Source: Singulisphaera sp. GP187 (lineage in GTDB: Bacteria > Planctomycetota > Planctomycetia > Isosphaerales > Isosphaeraceae). Taken from it: a DNA stretch of 64,000 nt. Below, piece by piece: positions 27,919 through 36,707 of this stretch. The stretch is taken from the NCBI RefSeq assembly GCF_900129635.1, contig NZ_FSRB01000001.1, forward strand, positions 5,111,501 through 5,175,500, read 5' to 3'. Position 1 is the first letter of the stretch, and each line of letters begins with the position of its first letter. The position numbers and the translations under genes were made by a program. The notes under the pieces were generated by a model. It saw only the letters and a list, made by a program, of their open reading frames with translations, had not been told where the DNA came from and made no database searches.

Positions 27919-29100
27919 ATGCGAAGCCGTCGGGCGAGTTGGGCCGTGTCATGGTTGACAGCAATCGCGATGGCCCTGGCGACCTTGGGAGTCGCAACGG
28001 CTCAGGCTCAGGTCGGAGTTCCCAAGGCCAAGGCGGGAACCAACAAGGCCAAGAACAAGCGGCGCGAGCCGGCCAAGCGAAACGCGCCTAACGCCGCGGA
28101 TCCGATCGAGAACGGCGCGGCCGACGCCCTGGACAAGGCTGCCGCGGGGATGGTCCACTATCGCTTGAAGATCAAAGCGAATGACGAGACTTCGCTGAAC
28201 CTGGTGTATTATCCCGCCTATCCCGCACGGCTTGGCACCAACGCCCCCGTGATCATGATGGTCCATGAGAAGGACCGGTCGAGCCGCGACTTCGAGGAGC
28301 CGATCGCCGAGCTCAAGAAGCAGGGGTTCGCCGAGCACATGCAGAGCCTTGGGTATGCGGTGCTGGCCGTCGACCTCCGCGGCCACGGGGCCAACGTGCG
28401 CAAGGCGCTGACGCCGCAAGACTGGCGACTGATGGTGGGCGACCTTCAGGCCGCCTACCAGTTCCTGGTCGATCGCCACAACCGCGGGAAGCTGAACCTG
28501 GCCAAATTGGGGGTGATGGGCGTGGGCGAGGGAGCGAACCTGGTCGCGGCCTGGGCGAACACGCCCGGCGGAGGCGTCTCCGGCGAAGGCCGGACCAGCG
28601 ACCTGGGCGCCATGGTCCTGGTCTCCCCCTTGGCCGACGGTTCCGGCTTCGTCCTGCGGCAGGTCATGAGCTCCCTGGCCCCCAGGATCCCGCTCCTGCT
28701 CATGGCCGGCGAACGCGACCCGATCTCGGCCGACCCGGTCCGCGCGGTTCGCCCGTTCGTCGAGCGGCCGGCCGGGGGCATGAAGCAGAACCGGGTCGAG
28801 TTCTTCGACTCCTCGCTCCACGGCTATAAGCTGCTCTGGCTCGAGCCCAAGGTCACCTCGGTGATCCCCAAGTTCTTCGAGGGGACGATCAAGCTCAAGG
28901 CCACCACGCCCTGGGAACCGCGCTACAACCTGACCCCCGTCCAGTACGAAGACATCCAGCTCGTGCGCTCCGCCAAAGACAAGGACGCCGCGGCGGAGAA
29001 AGCCAAGGAGCCAGAAAAAGCGAAGGAAAAAGCGATCGAGAAAAAAGCCGAGCCCAAAGCGAAGGAAGAGCCCGCGCCCGCCAAGAAAGCGGCGTCGTAG
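27919..29100 (+). CDS. Exported alpha/beta hydrolase-fold protein lacking nucleophile Ser
   Basis: The ATG at 27919 lies behind GGGGGAGAGGAAACG, and the protein starts with a signal peptide ending ATAQAQ. After a basic linker (residues about 36-55), an alpha/beta hydrolase core follows: APVIMMVHEKDRS, YAVLAVDLRGHGA (148-158), and the nucleophile elbow LGVMGVGEGANLV. In the family the elbow is GxSxG; here residue 203 is Gly (GGC), so the nucleophile is absent. LLLMAGERDPISA would hold the acid position. The C-terminus is a Lys/Glu/Ala-rich tail of about 40 residues. It is probably a non-enzymatic binding protein. The next two genes on the strand encode a membrane-anchored NTF2-like and a STAS protein. 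Confidence 0.75.
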   Translation: MRSRRASWAVSWLTAIAMALATLGVATAQAQVGVPKAKAGTNKAKNKRREPAKRNAPNAADPIENGAADALDKAAAGMVHYRLKIKANDETSLNLVYYPAYPARLGTNAPVIMMVHEKDRSSRDFEEPIAELKKQGFAEHMQSLGYAVLAVDLRGHGANVRKALTPQDWRLMVGDLQAAYQFLVDRHNRGKLNLAKLGVMGVGEGANLVAAWANTPGGGVSGEGRTSDLGAMVLVSPLADGSGFVLRQVMSSLAPRIPLLLMAGERDPISADPVRAVRPFVERPAGGMKQNRVEFFDSSLHGYKLLWLEPKVTSVIPKFFEGTIKLKATTPWEPRYNLTPVQYEDIQLVRSAKDKDAAAEKAKEPEKAKEKAIEKKAEPKAKEEPAPAKKAAS

Positions 29101-29151
29101 CCGAGCGGTGCTCGGAGGTCTGGGTCCCAAACCTGACAAGAGTGAAACCGA

Positions 29152-29170
29152 GGGTGGGCCATGCCCACCC
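29152..29170. repeat. GGGTGGGC palindrome, short copy
   Basis: GGGTGGGC and GCCCACCC pair across a CAT loop, immediately upstream of the NTF2-like gene. The same core occurs as a longer 17-bp hairpin at 37442-37478, so this is a dispersed element. Confidence 0.55.
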
Positions 29171-29192
29171 CACGCGTGGGAGAGGATTCGCC

Positions 29193-29831
29193 ATGGAGCT
29201 GCTCTCGGAAGACGCCACCTACCTGGCTGGGGGGCTCGGAATCCTGGCGATGCTCTTCCTGGTCGCACTCAGAGTGACCCAGCAAGGCAAGTTCCTGATC
29301 TGGACGGGGGTCGCCCTGTCCCTGGCCGCGATTCTGGTCCTGGTTGAATTCCTCTGGGTCACCGACACCGAGCGGATCGAGCAGGTGGTCTACGACTTGC
29401 GGGGGGCCGTCGCCGCCTCCGACGCCCCGGCGGTCTTCGCGCTCTTGGCTCCCGACGTCGAGTTCGTCCAGAAAGGGCATAACATCTCGGGGGAGGAGAC
29501 GCGCCGCTACATCGAGGACCAACTCGATCGCGCCAAGTTCGACTTCGTCCGGATCACCAAGCTCGAGGCCAATGCGGGCCGCCAGTCGGGACGCGGAAGC
29601 GCCCTGTTCCGGATCGTGGCGGGCGGGAGCTACCAGGTCGGGTCGGTGGCGCTCAACTTCGGCACCACCAACCTCGACTTCTCACTCGGCTTCCGCGAGC
29701 TCAGCCCCAAAGTCTGGCGGGTGGATCGGATCACCCTGACCCGCGCTCCCAAGGGGATGCCCGATCCCAGCCGATCCGCCAACGAGTCGCTTCCGAAACT
29801 GCCGTTCAACCTCAAACAGGACGCGTTCTGA
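29193..29831 (+). CDS. Membrane-anchored NTF2/SnoaL-like protein
   Basis: AGAGGA precedes the ATG at 29193. Two adjacent hydrophobic helices near residues 10-52 (AGGLGILAMLFLVALRV; FLIWTGVALSLAAILVLVEF) anchor the protein, leaving about 150 residues outside the membrane. That part, IEQVVYDLRGAVAASDAPAV, FALLAPDVEFVQKGHNISGE and ETRRYIEDQLDRAKFDFVRI, followed by VWRVDRITLTR, has the helix-helix-sheet order of NTF2/SnoaL/DUF4440 cone-fold proteins. These are small ligand-binding or assembly domains. It lies 92 bp after the hydrolase-fold gene and 62 bp before the STAS gene, suggesting one transcript. No catalytic residues can be assigned. Function unknown. Confidence 0.7.
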   Translation: MELLSEDATYLAGGLGILAMLFLVALRVTQQGKFLIWTGVALSLAAILVLVEFLWVTDTERIEQVVYDLRGAVAASDAPAVFALLAPDVEFVQKGHNISGEETRRYIEDQLDRAKFDFVRITKLEANAGRQSGRGSALFRIVAGGSYQVGSVALNFGTTNLDFSLGFRELSPKVWRVDRITLTRAPKGMPDPSRSANESLPKLPFNLKQDAF

Positions 29832-29893
29832 ATCAGACGGATCGACCTCAAACTCAAACTCAAACTCGTAAAGGAATCATCGAGGAGTCGAAT

Positions 29894-30244
29894 ATGCCAT
29901 TGAACATCCGAACGGAGGGTGATCTGGCGATATTGAGCCACTTCGGGCAGTTACTGAACGACCCCAAGCATTTCGACGCGAGCCTCGACCTCAAGGAACT
30001 GCTCGAGCAAGGGTATCGCCACGTCGTCCTCGACCTGCGCGGGGTCCGCGAGATGGGAGCGACCAGCATCGGGTTGTTGACGACCCTGACGCGGCTGGTC
30101 CGCCAACAGGGCGGAGAGGTTGTCCTGGCGAACGCGAACCACGGCACGAAAGACTTCATCGAAATGATGCGGATGGACGCCTACTGGGATCTCTTCGACA
30201 GCCTCGAGGAGGCGAAGTCGTTCTACCGACGCGTGTCGACCTGA
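29894..30244 (+). CDS. STAS domain protein (anti-sigma factor antagonist-like)
   Basis: CGAGGAGTCGAAT precedes the ATG. The whole 116-residue protein is a single STAS domain: LNIRTEGDLAILSHFGQL, YRHVVLDLRGVREMGATSIG, LLTTLTRLVRQQGGEVVLAN and MRMDAYWDLFDSLEEA. In SpoIIAA-type antagonists the loop after the DLxGV strand carries the Ser that is phosphorylated by an anti-sigma kinase. Here the loop reads MGATSIG, so a phosphorylatable Ser/Thr remains. Such proteins release sigma factors by partner switching, or act in other signalling complexes. No kinase, phosphatase or sigma gene is adjacent, so its partner must be encoded elsewhere. Cytoplasmic. Confidence 0.85.
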   Translation: MPLNIRTEGDLAILSHFGQLLNDPKHFDASLDLKELLEQGYRHVVLDLRGVREMGATSIGLLTTLTRLVRQQGGEVVLANANHGTKDFIEMMRMDAYWDLFDSLEEAKSFYRRVST

Positions 30245-31233
30245 TCCTTGAGGCAATCCCAAGAATCAGCCCCTCCCCTCCTCCCCCTGGGACCGCGGGC
30301 GTCTCACCCGCTCTTGAATGAAATTGAAATTGAGTTCAGTTCAATTTCATTCAATAAAACCCTTGAATGGAATGGCCGGCCGGTCGCCCGCGGCCCCAGG
30401 GATAGCGATCCCCAACCGCTTGAGTTCCGACCGCCCCCGTTGATGCTTGGCGGGGCATTCACCAAGCCACCCAGCAGGCTTTGCCTCGACGGCACGAGTT
30501 GCCCAGCGCCTAGGCACCCTTGCCTGGAACAGCTCCGAGGCTTCAGAACCGATCCGCCATGACGGGACACATCCGCTGGAATCCCTATCTCACCACCGAA
30601 CTCTCTAACCCGTTCCGATTCTTACGTTTAATGGTCGTTTCGCGGGATGGCCTCGCGTCCCTCGCCCGTGAGGACCGGCAGCTGGCACGAATTTCGCATT
30701 CATCAACGGCGGGACGTGCCTTCTCTGCTTGATGATGGAATTGCGAAACACTCGCAATTCTCGGCGATCATCCTGACTCAACGTCACGATTCGACCGCCC
30801 GGCCACGAGAGCCACTGTTGGGACCAATCGGGTGCCCCCTCGTCTCGACCCGAGTCCCGCTCTTGTTTTGGCTTGAAAACCGGATCAACTGCGATCCAGA
30901 CTTCATATGTTTTGCTCACGTGTTGCAATCTAGATGTTTTATTGATCGATTATGGGACTAAATTCAGTCATGAAATTGTCCATTTGGGGATGTCTGGGAT
31001 GGTGTTGAGGAAACGAGTCAATCGAATCGACAATCTCGATCAGTTCGTTTTTTTCGTATTGCAACCCCCGTGCTTTCGCTTAAACTCACTAGCATCCACT
31101 AAATACTCGTGAACTCGTCCACTCGATCGAACGTCAGGGTGTCCTGATGAGGGCCCCTGTCCCAGGTCTCAAGGCATTCCTGAGTTTGCTGCCATCCATT
31201 TTTCCATCACGCCATTTTCAGAGGTTGTTTTTC
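30245..31233. other. Long intergenic region
   Basis: Nearly 1 kb without a convincing gene. A minus-strand frame at 30605-30928 (107 codons) has some protein-like composition but no recognisable motif, no ATG start and no ribosome-binding site, so it was not called. The part after 30870 is AT-rich and likely contains the promoter of the next DUF1559 gene. An AT-rich hairpin at 30314-30354 is listed separately. Confidence 0.4.
30314..30354. repeat. AT-rich 15-bp inverted repeat after STAS gene
   Basis: TTGAATGAAATTGAA (30314-30328) and TTCAATTTCATTCAA (30340-30354) are perfect inverted repeats with an 11-base spacer, 70 bp downstream of the STAS gene. The composition differs sharply from the GC-rich surroundings. 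There is no T-tract, so a terminator role is uncertain; a protein-binding or mobile-element end site is also possible. Confidence 0.6.
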
Positions 31234-32265
31234 ATGCGCTCACGACGAGGTTTTACCCTGATCGAATTGCTGGTCGTGATCGCGATCATCGCGGTCTTGA
31301 TCGCCTTGCTGCTGCCGGCCGTCCAGGCGGCTCGAGAGGCGGCTCGACGCTCACAGTGCATCAACAACCTGAAGCAGATTGGCCTGGGGATGGCGAACTA
31401 CGAGAGTTCCAATGGTGGGTTTCCCCCCGCCAAGATCTACGCCAGCACCTGCAACACCGCGAACGCCAATGGCGGGTCGGGAATCGCGATCAGCACGACC
31501 GCCTTCTCCCTGGTCCTGAACTACATGGAACAGACGGCGCTCTACAACGCCTATAACTTCAGCCAGGCGTCGACCAATGGAATCGTCAGTCCCCTCACCA
31601 AGACCGCCGGCTCGGCGTTCGCCAACACGACGGTGATCGGGTCGATGGTCGCATCGTTCGTGTGCCCCTCCGACGGCGCCACCATGCCCGTCAACGACGC
31701 GGTCGCCACGTACTACTCACGCCAAAACGCGGCGCGGAGCAACTACCTCGTCAGCTCCGCTCAGAACACCGACTATAACTGCCCCGGCACCGGCTCTGGG
31801 ATGCCGAACGCCGCGACTCAAGGCGCGTTCTACAACGACCTGACGACGACCATCGCCAGCATGACCGACGGGACGAGCAACACGTTCCTGGTCGGCGAGT
31901 CACTCAACGGCCTGGGCCATTTCAAGGGGACCGCGTCGGCGACCGACACCAGCGGCTACGGCTATGGTCCCTACTGGGGCTCGGGTTGTCACACCTCCAC
32001 CCATGGCCGCATCGACCCACCGACGTCGGCCACGGCCCTCGTCTTCCTCCCAAACGGCACGTCGGGCGTCAATAACCCGACCGCGCCCCCCGAGCAAAAG
32101 AAACGGCCCTACGCCTGGGTCTTCAGCAGCTCGCACGCGGGCGGCGTGAACATGGGGCTGGCCGACGGGAGCGTTCGTTTTATCAAGAATTCTGTCAACA
32201 CTTATACGTGGTGGGGTCTGGCCACCATCGCGGGCGGTGAGATCATCAGCGCTGACTCGTACTGA
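31234..32265 (+). CDS. DUF1559 type IV pilin-like protein
   Basis: The ATG at 31234 follows AGAGGTTGTTTTTC and gives MRSRRGFTLIELLVVIAIIA; the longer frame from 31147 would bury the leader. The helix is followed by LPAVQAAREAARRSQCINNL and KQIGLGMANYESSNGGF. Family markers are VASFVCPSDGATMPVNDA, MTDGTSNTFLVGESL and the C-terminal SSHAGGVNMGLADGSVRFI, so the 343-residue protein appears intact. Two carboxypeptidase-regulatory-like lipoproteins (32495-33109 and 33201-33686) follow on the same strand. The leader predicts assembly or anchoring via the type IV pilus or type II secretion route; the role is unknown. Confidence 0.93.
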   Translation: MRSRRGFTLIELLVVIAIIAVLIALLLPAVQAAREAARRSQCINNLKQIGLGMANYESSNGGFPPAKIYASTCNTANANGGSGIAISTTAFSLVLNYMEQTALYNAYNFSQASTNGIVSPLTKTAGSAFANTTVIGSMVASFVCPSDGATMPVNDAVATYYSRQNAARSNYLVSSAQNTDYNCPGTGSGMPNAATQGAFYNDLTTTIASMTDGTSNTFLVGESLNGLGHFKGTASATDTSGYGYGPYWGSGCHTSTHGRIDPPTSATALVFLPNGTSGVNNPTAPPEQKKRPYAWVFSSSHAGGVNMGLADGSVRFIKNSVNTYTWWGLATIAGGEIISADSY

Positions 32266-32494
32266 GCCTCAGCCTTTGGAAATGAATGAAAGCGTGATGG
32301 TTCAATACCGACGCGTGCGATCGCCTCCGAGCTGGTCGCACGCGTCGCGATCCGTCCACACTCACCTGCCGGCGGACGTCTCCCCCCCTTCTTTGTATTG
32401 GGCAAGGGCAAACGAGTCACGGCACGCCCTTGATGGCAAGCCACTGGGCCACCCTCCAACCCATTCGCCCGATCATCCGTGAGTCCTGATCTCC

Positions 32495-33109
32495 ATGATT
32501 TTGAACCACATGACGCGACGTCAAACGCTTTGGACGGTCGTCTTGGCCGTTGTTTCGGGCTGCTCGAAGTCGGATGTCGAAGGGACTGCCGACGGCCCTG
32601 ATTTCTCGAACCTGGTCCCCGTGAGCGGGGTCGTCACTCTCAATGGCGAACCGCTGGCCGGGGCCGTCGTGACGTTCCTCCCTCCGCAATGGTCACCCGG
32701 GATTGGCGAAACCGACGCGAAGGGCGAATACAGCCTCTCGAGCTCGGGGCGCCCGGGCCTGGCGCCGGGCGAGTACAAGGTGGCCATCAGCCTGCTCCTC
32801 TCGGCCGAAGGCGAACCGCAAGGGTTGGGCCCCCGCTCCAGCCTGGCTCAGCCGCCGGGCATGCTGACAGCGAAGGAAATGCTCCCACGCGAATACGCCG
32901 ATCTTGGCACCTCCAAGCTCATCGCCAAGGTCAATCCCAAGGGGGGGCACTTTGCCTTCGATGTCAAGGCTCCGGGACTCGTACTCCCCACTCCGACCGC
33001 GAGCCCGGCCAAGGAGGCCGATGCCGCGGCCGAAGGCGATCAGCCTGCCAAACCGGTGTCCCCCGGCGACCCGCCGGCCCCTGCCACGAACAGCGTCCCG
33101 GCACCCTAA
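32495..33109 (+). CDS. Lipoprotein with carboxypeptidase-regulatory-like fold
   Basis: Start at 32495 or at the in-frame ATG at 32510; neither has a strong ribosome-binding site. The signal MTRRQTLWTVVLAVVSGC ends in a lipobox-like VSGC, so lipid anchoring is predicted. The domain reads VPVSGVVTLNGEPLAGAVVT, FLPPQ..., DAKGEYSLSSSGRPGLAPGE and YKVAISL, the strand order of carboxypeptidase-regulatory/transthyretin-like domains, then a segment around LPREYADLGTSKLIAKV typical of planctomycetal members. The last 45 residues are Pro/Ala/Glu-rich and probably disordered. It is downstream of a DUF1559 gene and immediately upstream of a second lipoprotein of the same type, so it appears to be a local duplication. 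Confidence 0.78.
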   Translation: MILNHMTRRQTLWTVVLAVVSGCSKSDVEGTADGPDFSNLVPVSGVVTLNGEPLAGAVVTFLPPQWSPGIGETDAKGEYSLSSSGRPGLAPGEYKVAISLLLSAEGEPQGLGPRSSLAQPPGMLTAKEMLPREYADLGTSKLIAKVNPKGGHFAFDVKAPGLVLPTPTASPAKEADAAAEGDQPAKPVSPGDPPAPATNSVPAP

Positions 33110-33200
33110 TCGCTCGGGCATGCATGCTTTTCATAACGCACCGAGACTGTTTTGCATTATTGATATCCGAGTGATCCAACCTTCTGCGAGAACCAGTTCG

Positions 33201-33686
33201 ATGACCATGATTCGGTGGACTGCTTTGCTGGTGTTACTCGGGATGATCGGTTGTGGTTCGGACCCTGACAGCGCGATCAAGCTCGTTCCCGTCAAGGGGA
33301 CCGTCACGCTCGACGGAAAGCCGATGGCCAATGCCATGATCTCGTTCATTCCCGAAGCGGGCAATGATGCCAGCACGGCCGGGGGCGACACGACCGGACC
33401 CGATGGAAACTACCTGGCCCAGTATCGGAACCGCAACGGCCTCGCCCCTGGGAAATACAAAGTGACCATCGTCCCCGGCGTTGCTGAAGGCTCCGCCGGA
33501 GGCATTCCCGAGGAGTTTAAAGGCGATCCCTTCATGGCCGCCGAAGGGGCAAGGGTCGCCGCCGCATCCCGGCCAGCCGCCAAGAAAGTGGAGATCAAGG
33601 GCGAGTTCGACGCCGAAGTGACCGGGTCCGACTCACCCCTGAACTTCGAGGTGAAGGCGGCCTCCGCAACGGTGAAATCGAAATAG
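33201..33686 (+). CDS. Lipoprotein with carboxypeptidase-regulatory-like fold
   Basis: The ATG at 33201 gives MTMIRWTALLVLLGMIGCGS, a lipoprotein signal with the lipobox MIGC; the much longer open frame starting at 32904 overlaps the preceding gene in another phase and is rejected. The 161-residue product contains LVPVKGTVTLDGKPMANAMI, SFIPEAGND..., GPDGNYLAQYRNRNGLAPGK and YKVTIVPG, the same beta-sandwich plan as the preceding gene. Unlike that gene it ends in a beta strand (SPLNFEVKAASATVK) without the disordered tail. The two lie 91 bp apart and follow a DUF1559 gene, suggesting one functional group of surface proteins. Role unknown. Confidence 0.8.
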   Translation: MTMIRWTALLVLLGMIGCGSDPDSAIKLVPVKGTVTLDGKPMANAMISFIPEAGNDASTAGGDTTGPDGNYLAQYRNRNGLAPGKYKVTIVPGVAEGSAGGIPEEFKGDPFMAAEGARVAAASRPAAKKVEIKGEFDAEVTGSDSPLNFEVKAASATVKSK

Positions 33687-33823
33687 ACATCCAAGAATTT
33701 ACCAATATGATAAGTCCGATTGGGTTCGCGGTCGTGACGCGATTTTTGGAAGGAAACGGCCTCTCCCCCGCGAGTGAATGGTCCACGATGCTCGGGCTGG
33801 AGTGTCGTGGATCCCCGCGTCCG

Positions 33824-36391
33824 TCAAGCTTCGTCCGCCTCGGGAACGGCGATCGGTTCAAGTCCCAACACGCGCTCGACCTCTTCGGCGGTCACGGTCA
33901 GCCGGCCCAGAGCGCGACGGTAGAGGCCGAGGAGACGATCGATGGCCGCGTCGGTCGTTTCGAGTAATCCACCGACGTCGTTCTTCTCGGGCAACACGGC
34001 CGGGAGCGCGAAGCGGGCGAGCGTGATATCTTCCTTCGCGTGCTCGAACGGGTAATAGATCGTGTCGCCCACCTTCCACCGCAGCGCTTCGAGCGTGTCG
34101 CGAAGGTCGCTCGCGCCGCGGAGCACGGCCGCGATCAGCGGCTGGTTCTTCTCGTTCTTGCCATCGTTGTACCGCGAGAGCAGCAGTTCGAGAACCTGCT
34201 TGGCGCGGACGGCCGGAAACAACTGGGACACGACGTTTCCACCCAGGTGCGCGGCACAGGGATAGAGCGTCTGCGCTTCCTCGCGGCGGTCGCGACCGTC
34301 GGTCACCCGGTCGGCGACGGTATCGACCTGGAGAATCGCCAGCGCCTGGGTCAGCCGTTGCGCGGCCGAGGCCGCGTAGGGCTCGAATTGCCCCTCGAGA
34401 TCGCGGATCTGAGCCAGCGCTCGGTCGCGCGCCGCTTCCGCTGCTCTGACCGTCGGCGCCCGCAATTCCCAATCTTCGGCATCCAGCTTGATGTCGGACT
34501 TCAAGAGAATGCGGGCGGCCTCGGCCTTGATGAGCCGCGCATGCAGGTCGGAGTCTCGCTCGCTCGCGCTCAGGCACTCCTCACGCGCGGCCTGCTGGTC
34601 CTCCCGGGCCTTGACGAGCGCTTGCTTTGCGGTTTTCGCGTGGGTCGGGGCTTGCGGATACTCATAAGGCAATGCGAGCCGCTGAGTCATCGGCATCGCC
34701 TTCAAGAAGAATCGCTCGGCCGCGACGTAACCCTCCTGGGCGACCGCCTGGGTCTCCACCAGCTCGGCCACCGGATAGAGCTGATTTTTGCTGATATCAT
34801 GTCCCAGTAATGACTTATAATATTCAAACGTCACGGCGCGAGCGAGTGCGTCGAAGTTACGAAAGACGTCGGTCGCGGGTCCGTCGAGGTTGAAGATCCC
34901 CCCGCCCGGCTCCTCGAGCTTGGCGCGTGCGATCCGATCGCGGTCGGACGGGTGGGTGTCAAACAGGCCGGTCGTGGCCTGGCCCGAGGCTTGCCGGTAG
35001 GCGGCCAGCATTTCTTTGGGGATCTGGGGGACGTTGGTCAGGATCAGTTTCGGGTAGTTGTCCGGCAGCCGGCGCTGTTGCCAACTGGACTGGAGGTCAG
35101 CCATGGCGAACTGCGAGGCCAGTTGAAGTTCGCGCATCCGCCAGCAGGTCTGGGTAAATACCTTCGCGCCAACCATGCGCGCCTCGTAGCGATCGGCGTC
35201 GTACTCGCGCTGGCGGAGGAACACCATGTTGACGAGGTGCCCGGCGTGCAAGAGGACCCAGAGCACGCGCCGGGTCAGCCAGACGGCGAGGCGGATGACC
35301 GCCCCGAACAGGATGAGGGAGCCGTTCTCGCCGGTCGACCAGTTTTCAAGGGCCTGATCCCAGCCGTCGCGTTCGTACACGGCGCGTGCGAACCAGCGGT
35401 TGATGGACGAGATCACATCCATCAATCGCGCACCCGACCCTTGCGAGATATGGCCCAGCTCGTGGGCCATGACCCCGGCGAATTGCTTGAGGTCGAGCCC
35501 GGCGACCATCCCGAGGCCGATCACCAGCACGGGCTCGCGCGCGAAGAACGAGAACGCCCCTCCCGAGTAGCCCGCGGCCGCGTTGACCTGGCAATCCACC
35601 TCGATCCGCTCCGGCCGAGGCGCACCGACGGACTCGCAGACGCCATCGACAAACGCATAGAGGAGCGGCTCGACCTGGGGGTCGAGCACCCGCTCCTTCG
35701 TCGGCTTGGCCGGCTTCGCGAACAGCGGCTTGAGCATGAACGCGACAATCCCGGCGCCACTGACCAGCGGAACGAAATAGACCGCCAGGGCGACCTTCAT
35801 CGCCCCTCTGCCCTGCGCGTGCGTGAAAACCGAGACGTCGTTCACCGCATGGTACGCCAGCGCAACGATCACGAGCCCGATCAGCGTCAGATAGATCAAG
35901 GGGAGCAGGACCATGAAGCCGGCGACGACCAAGAGCCAGAGCGAATACCAGGGTGACGGCCGGAACGGTTCGATCTCGCCGCGGAAGGCCGCCAGGATCT
36001 CGGCGGGGGTGCGCGTAATCTCGGTCGGCGCGGCCGCTTGGCGAACCCCCTTCGCGCTCACGCCGACCCCTGGCAACGCCCCGTCGCGGACCCGCACGAT
36101 CTTCGCCTTCCTCGCCGCGCCTCCCGCGAGCACATAGCCCCCCGCCGCATCGTCCTCATCCTCAACCTTGCTCTCGGGCCGCGGTGTCGCCCTCGCCTCG
36201 GTCCGGCGGACTTCCTCCTCAGGCAAAGGGACCAGATCGTCGTCGGCCCGCGGACTCGCCGGCGGCGGCGACGCAACCGCGGTCACGGTGATCACGGCTT
36301 TGCAGGAGGGACACCGCCCCCGCTTCCCGGCAAGCTCGTCGCGGACCCGAAACGTTGACTGGCACGATGGGCATTCGACAGAGATCGGCAT
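33824..36391 (-). CDS. M48-type membrane metalloprotease with N-terminal zinc ribbon
   Basis: GGGAGAG lies nine bases before the ATG at 36391. The 855-residue protein begins MPISVECPSCQSTFRVRDEL and CPSCKAVITV (Cys at 7, 10, 27, 30), an MJ0042-type zinc ribbon. A Glu/Arg/Pro-rich linker follows, then hydrophobic segments near 148-182 and 198-220. The catalytic motif HELGH is at 310-314, with the third ligand probably Glu in REYDADRYEA (about 396), as in HtpX/Ste24-like M48 peptidases. Another membrane pair spans about 358-390. The last 400 residues are helical (KQALVKAREDQQAAREECLS) and unassigned. M48 proteases cleave membrane or envelope proteins; the added ribbon and long C-terminus make this larger than HtpX (about 290 aa). 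Confidence 0.83.
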   Translation of the reverse strand: MPISVECPSCQSTFRVRDELAGKRGRCPSCKAVITVTAVASPPPASPRADDDLVPLPEEEVRRTEARATPRPESKVEDEDDAAGGYVLAGGAARKAKIVRVRDGALPGVGVSAKGVRQAAAPTEITRTPAEILAAFRGEIEPFRPSPWYSLWLLVVAGFMVLLPLIYLTLIGLVIVALAYHAVNDVSVFTHAQGRGAMKVALAVYFVPLVSGAGIVAFMLKPLFAKPAKPTKERVLDPQVEPLLYAFVDGVCESVGAPRPERIEVDCQVNAAAGYSGGAFSFFAREPVLVIGLGMVAGLDLKQFAGVMAHELGHISQGSGARLMDVISSINRWFARAVYERDGWDQALENWSTGENGSLILFGAVIRLAVWLTRRVLWVLLHAGHLVNMVFLRQREYDADRYEARMVGAKVFTQTCWRMRELQLASQFAMADLQSSWQQRRLPDNYPKLILTNVPQIPKEMLAAYRQASGQATTGLFDTHPSDRDRIARAKLEEPGGGIFNLDGPATDVFRNFDALARAVTFEYYKSLLGHDISKNQLYPVAELVETQAVAQEGYVAAERFFLKAMPMTQRLALPYEYPQAPTHAKTAKQALVKAREDQQAAREECLSASERDSDLHARLIKAEAARILLKSDIKLDAEDWELRAPTVRAAEAARDRALAQIRDLEGQFEPYAASAAQRLTQALAILQVDTVADRVTDGRDRREEAQTLYPCAAHLGGNVVSQLFPAVRAKQVLELLLSRYNDGKNEKNQPLIAAVLRGASDLRDTLEALRWKVGDTIYYPFEHAKEDITLARFALPAVLPEKNDVGGLLETTDAAIDRLLGLYRRALGRLTVTAEEVERVLGLEPIAVPEADEA

Positions 36392-36707
36392 CGACGATGA
36401 CTCTCCCGACCGCAAGCTCTTTGCCACCCCAAAGCCTGCCACTCAAGCTACAACACCTGTCGCGAGCACTCAATCGTCGATTTGCTGATTTCGCCACTGC
36501 GACCGACCCGAGGAAACGATCGGGTGGGCGGGTTTGAGACCGACCTACCTGATCGCTCCCCTGAATCTGTAAGATGAAGCGGTCCGCGCGAGCGCGTGCG
36601 TTGGGTGGGGTGAGGTGTTGGGGTCCATCATCGCGTTGGATGAGGTGCCGAACAATGCCCTCGGGCCGCCGCTTCAAGCTGAGAGTATTACCGAGGACCA
36701 CAAGCGA

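Noticed and set aside
30605..30928. Minus-strand frame of 107 codons downstream of the STAS gene
   Set aside because: Some protein-like composition, but a TTG-only start, no ribosome-binding site and no recognisable motif.
32904..33200. N-terminal extension of the second lipoprotein frame
   Set aside because: It overlaps the preceding lipoprotein gene in another phase, and a lipoprotein signal begins exactly at the internal ATG at 33201.
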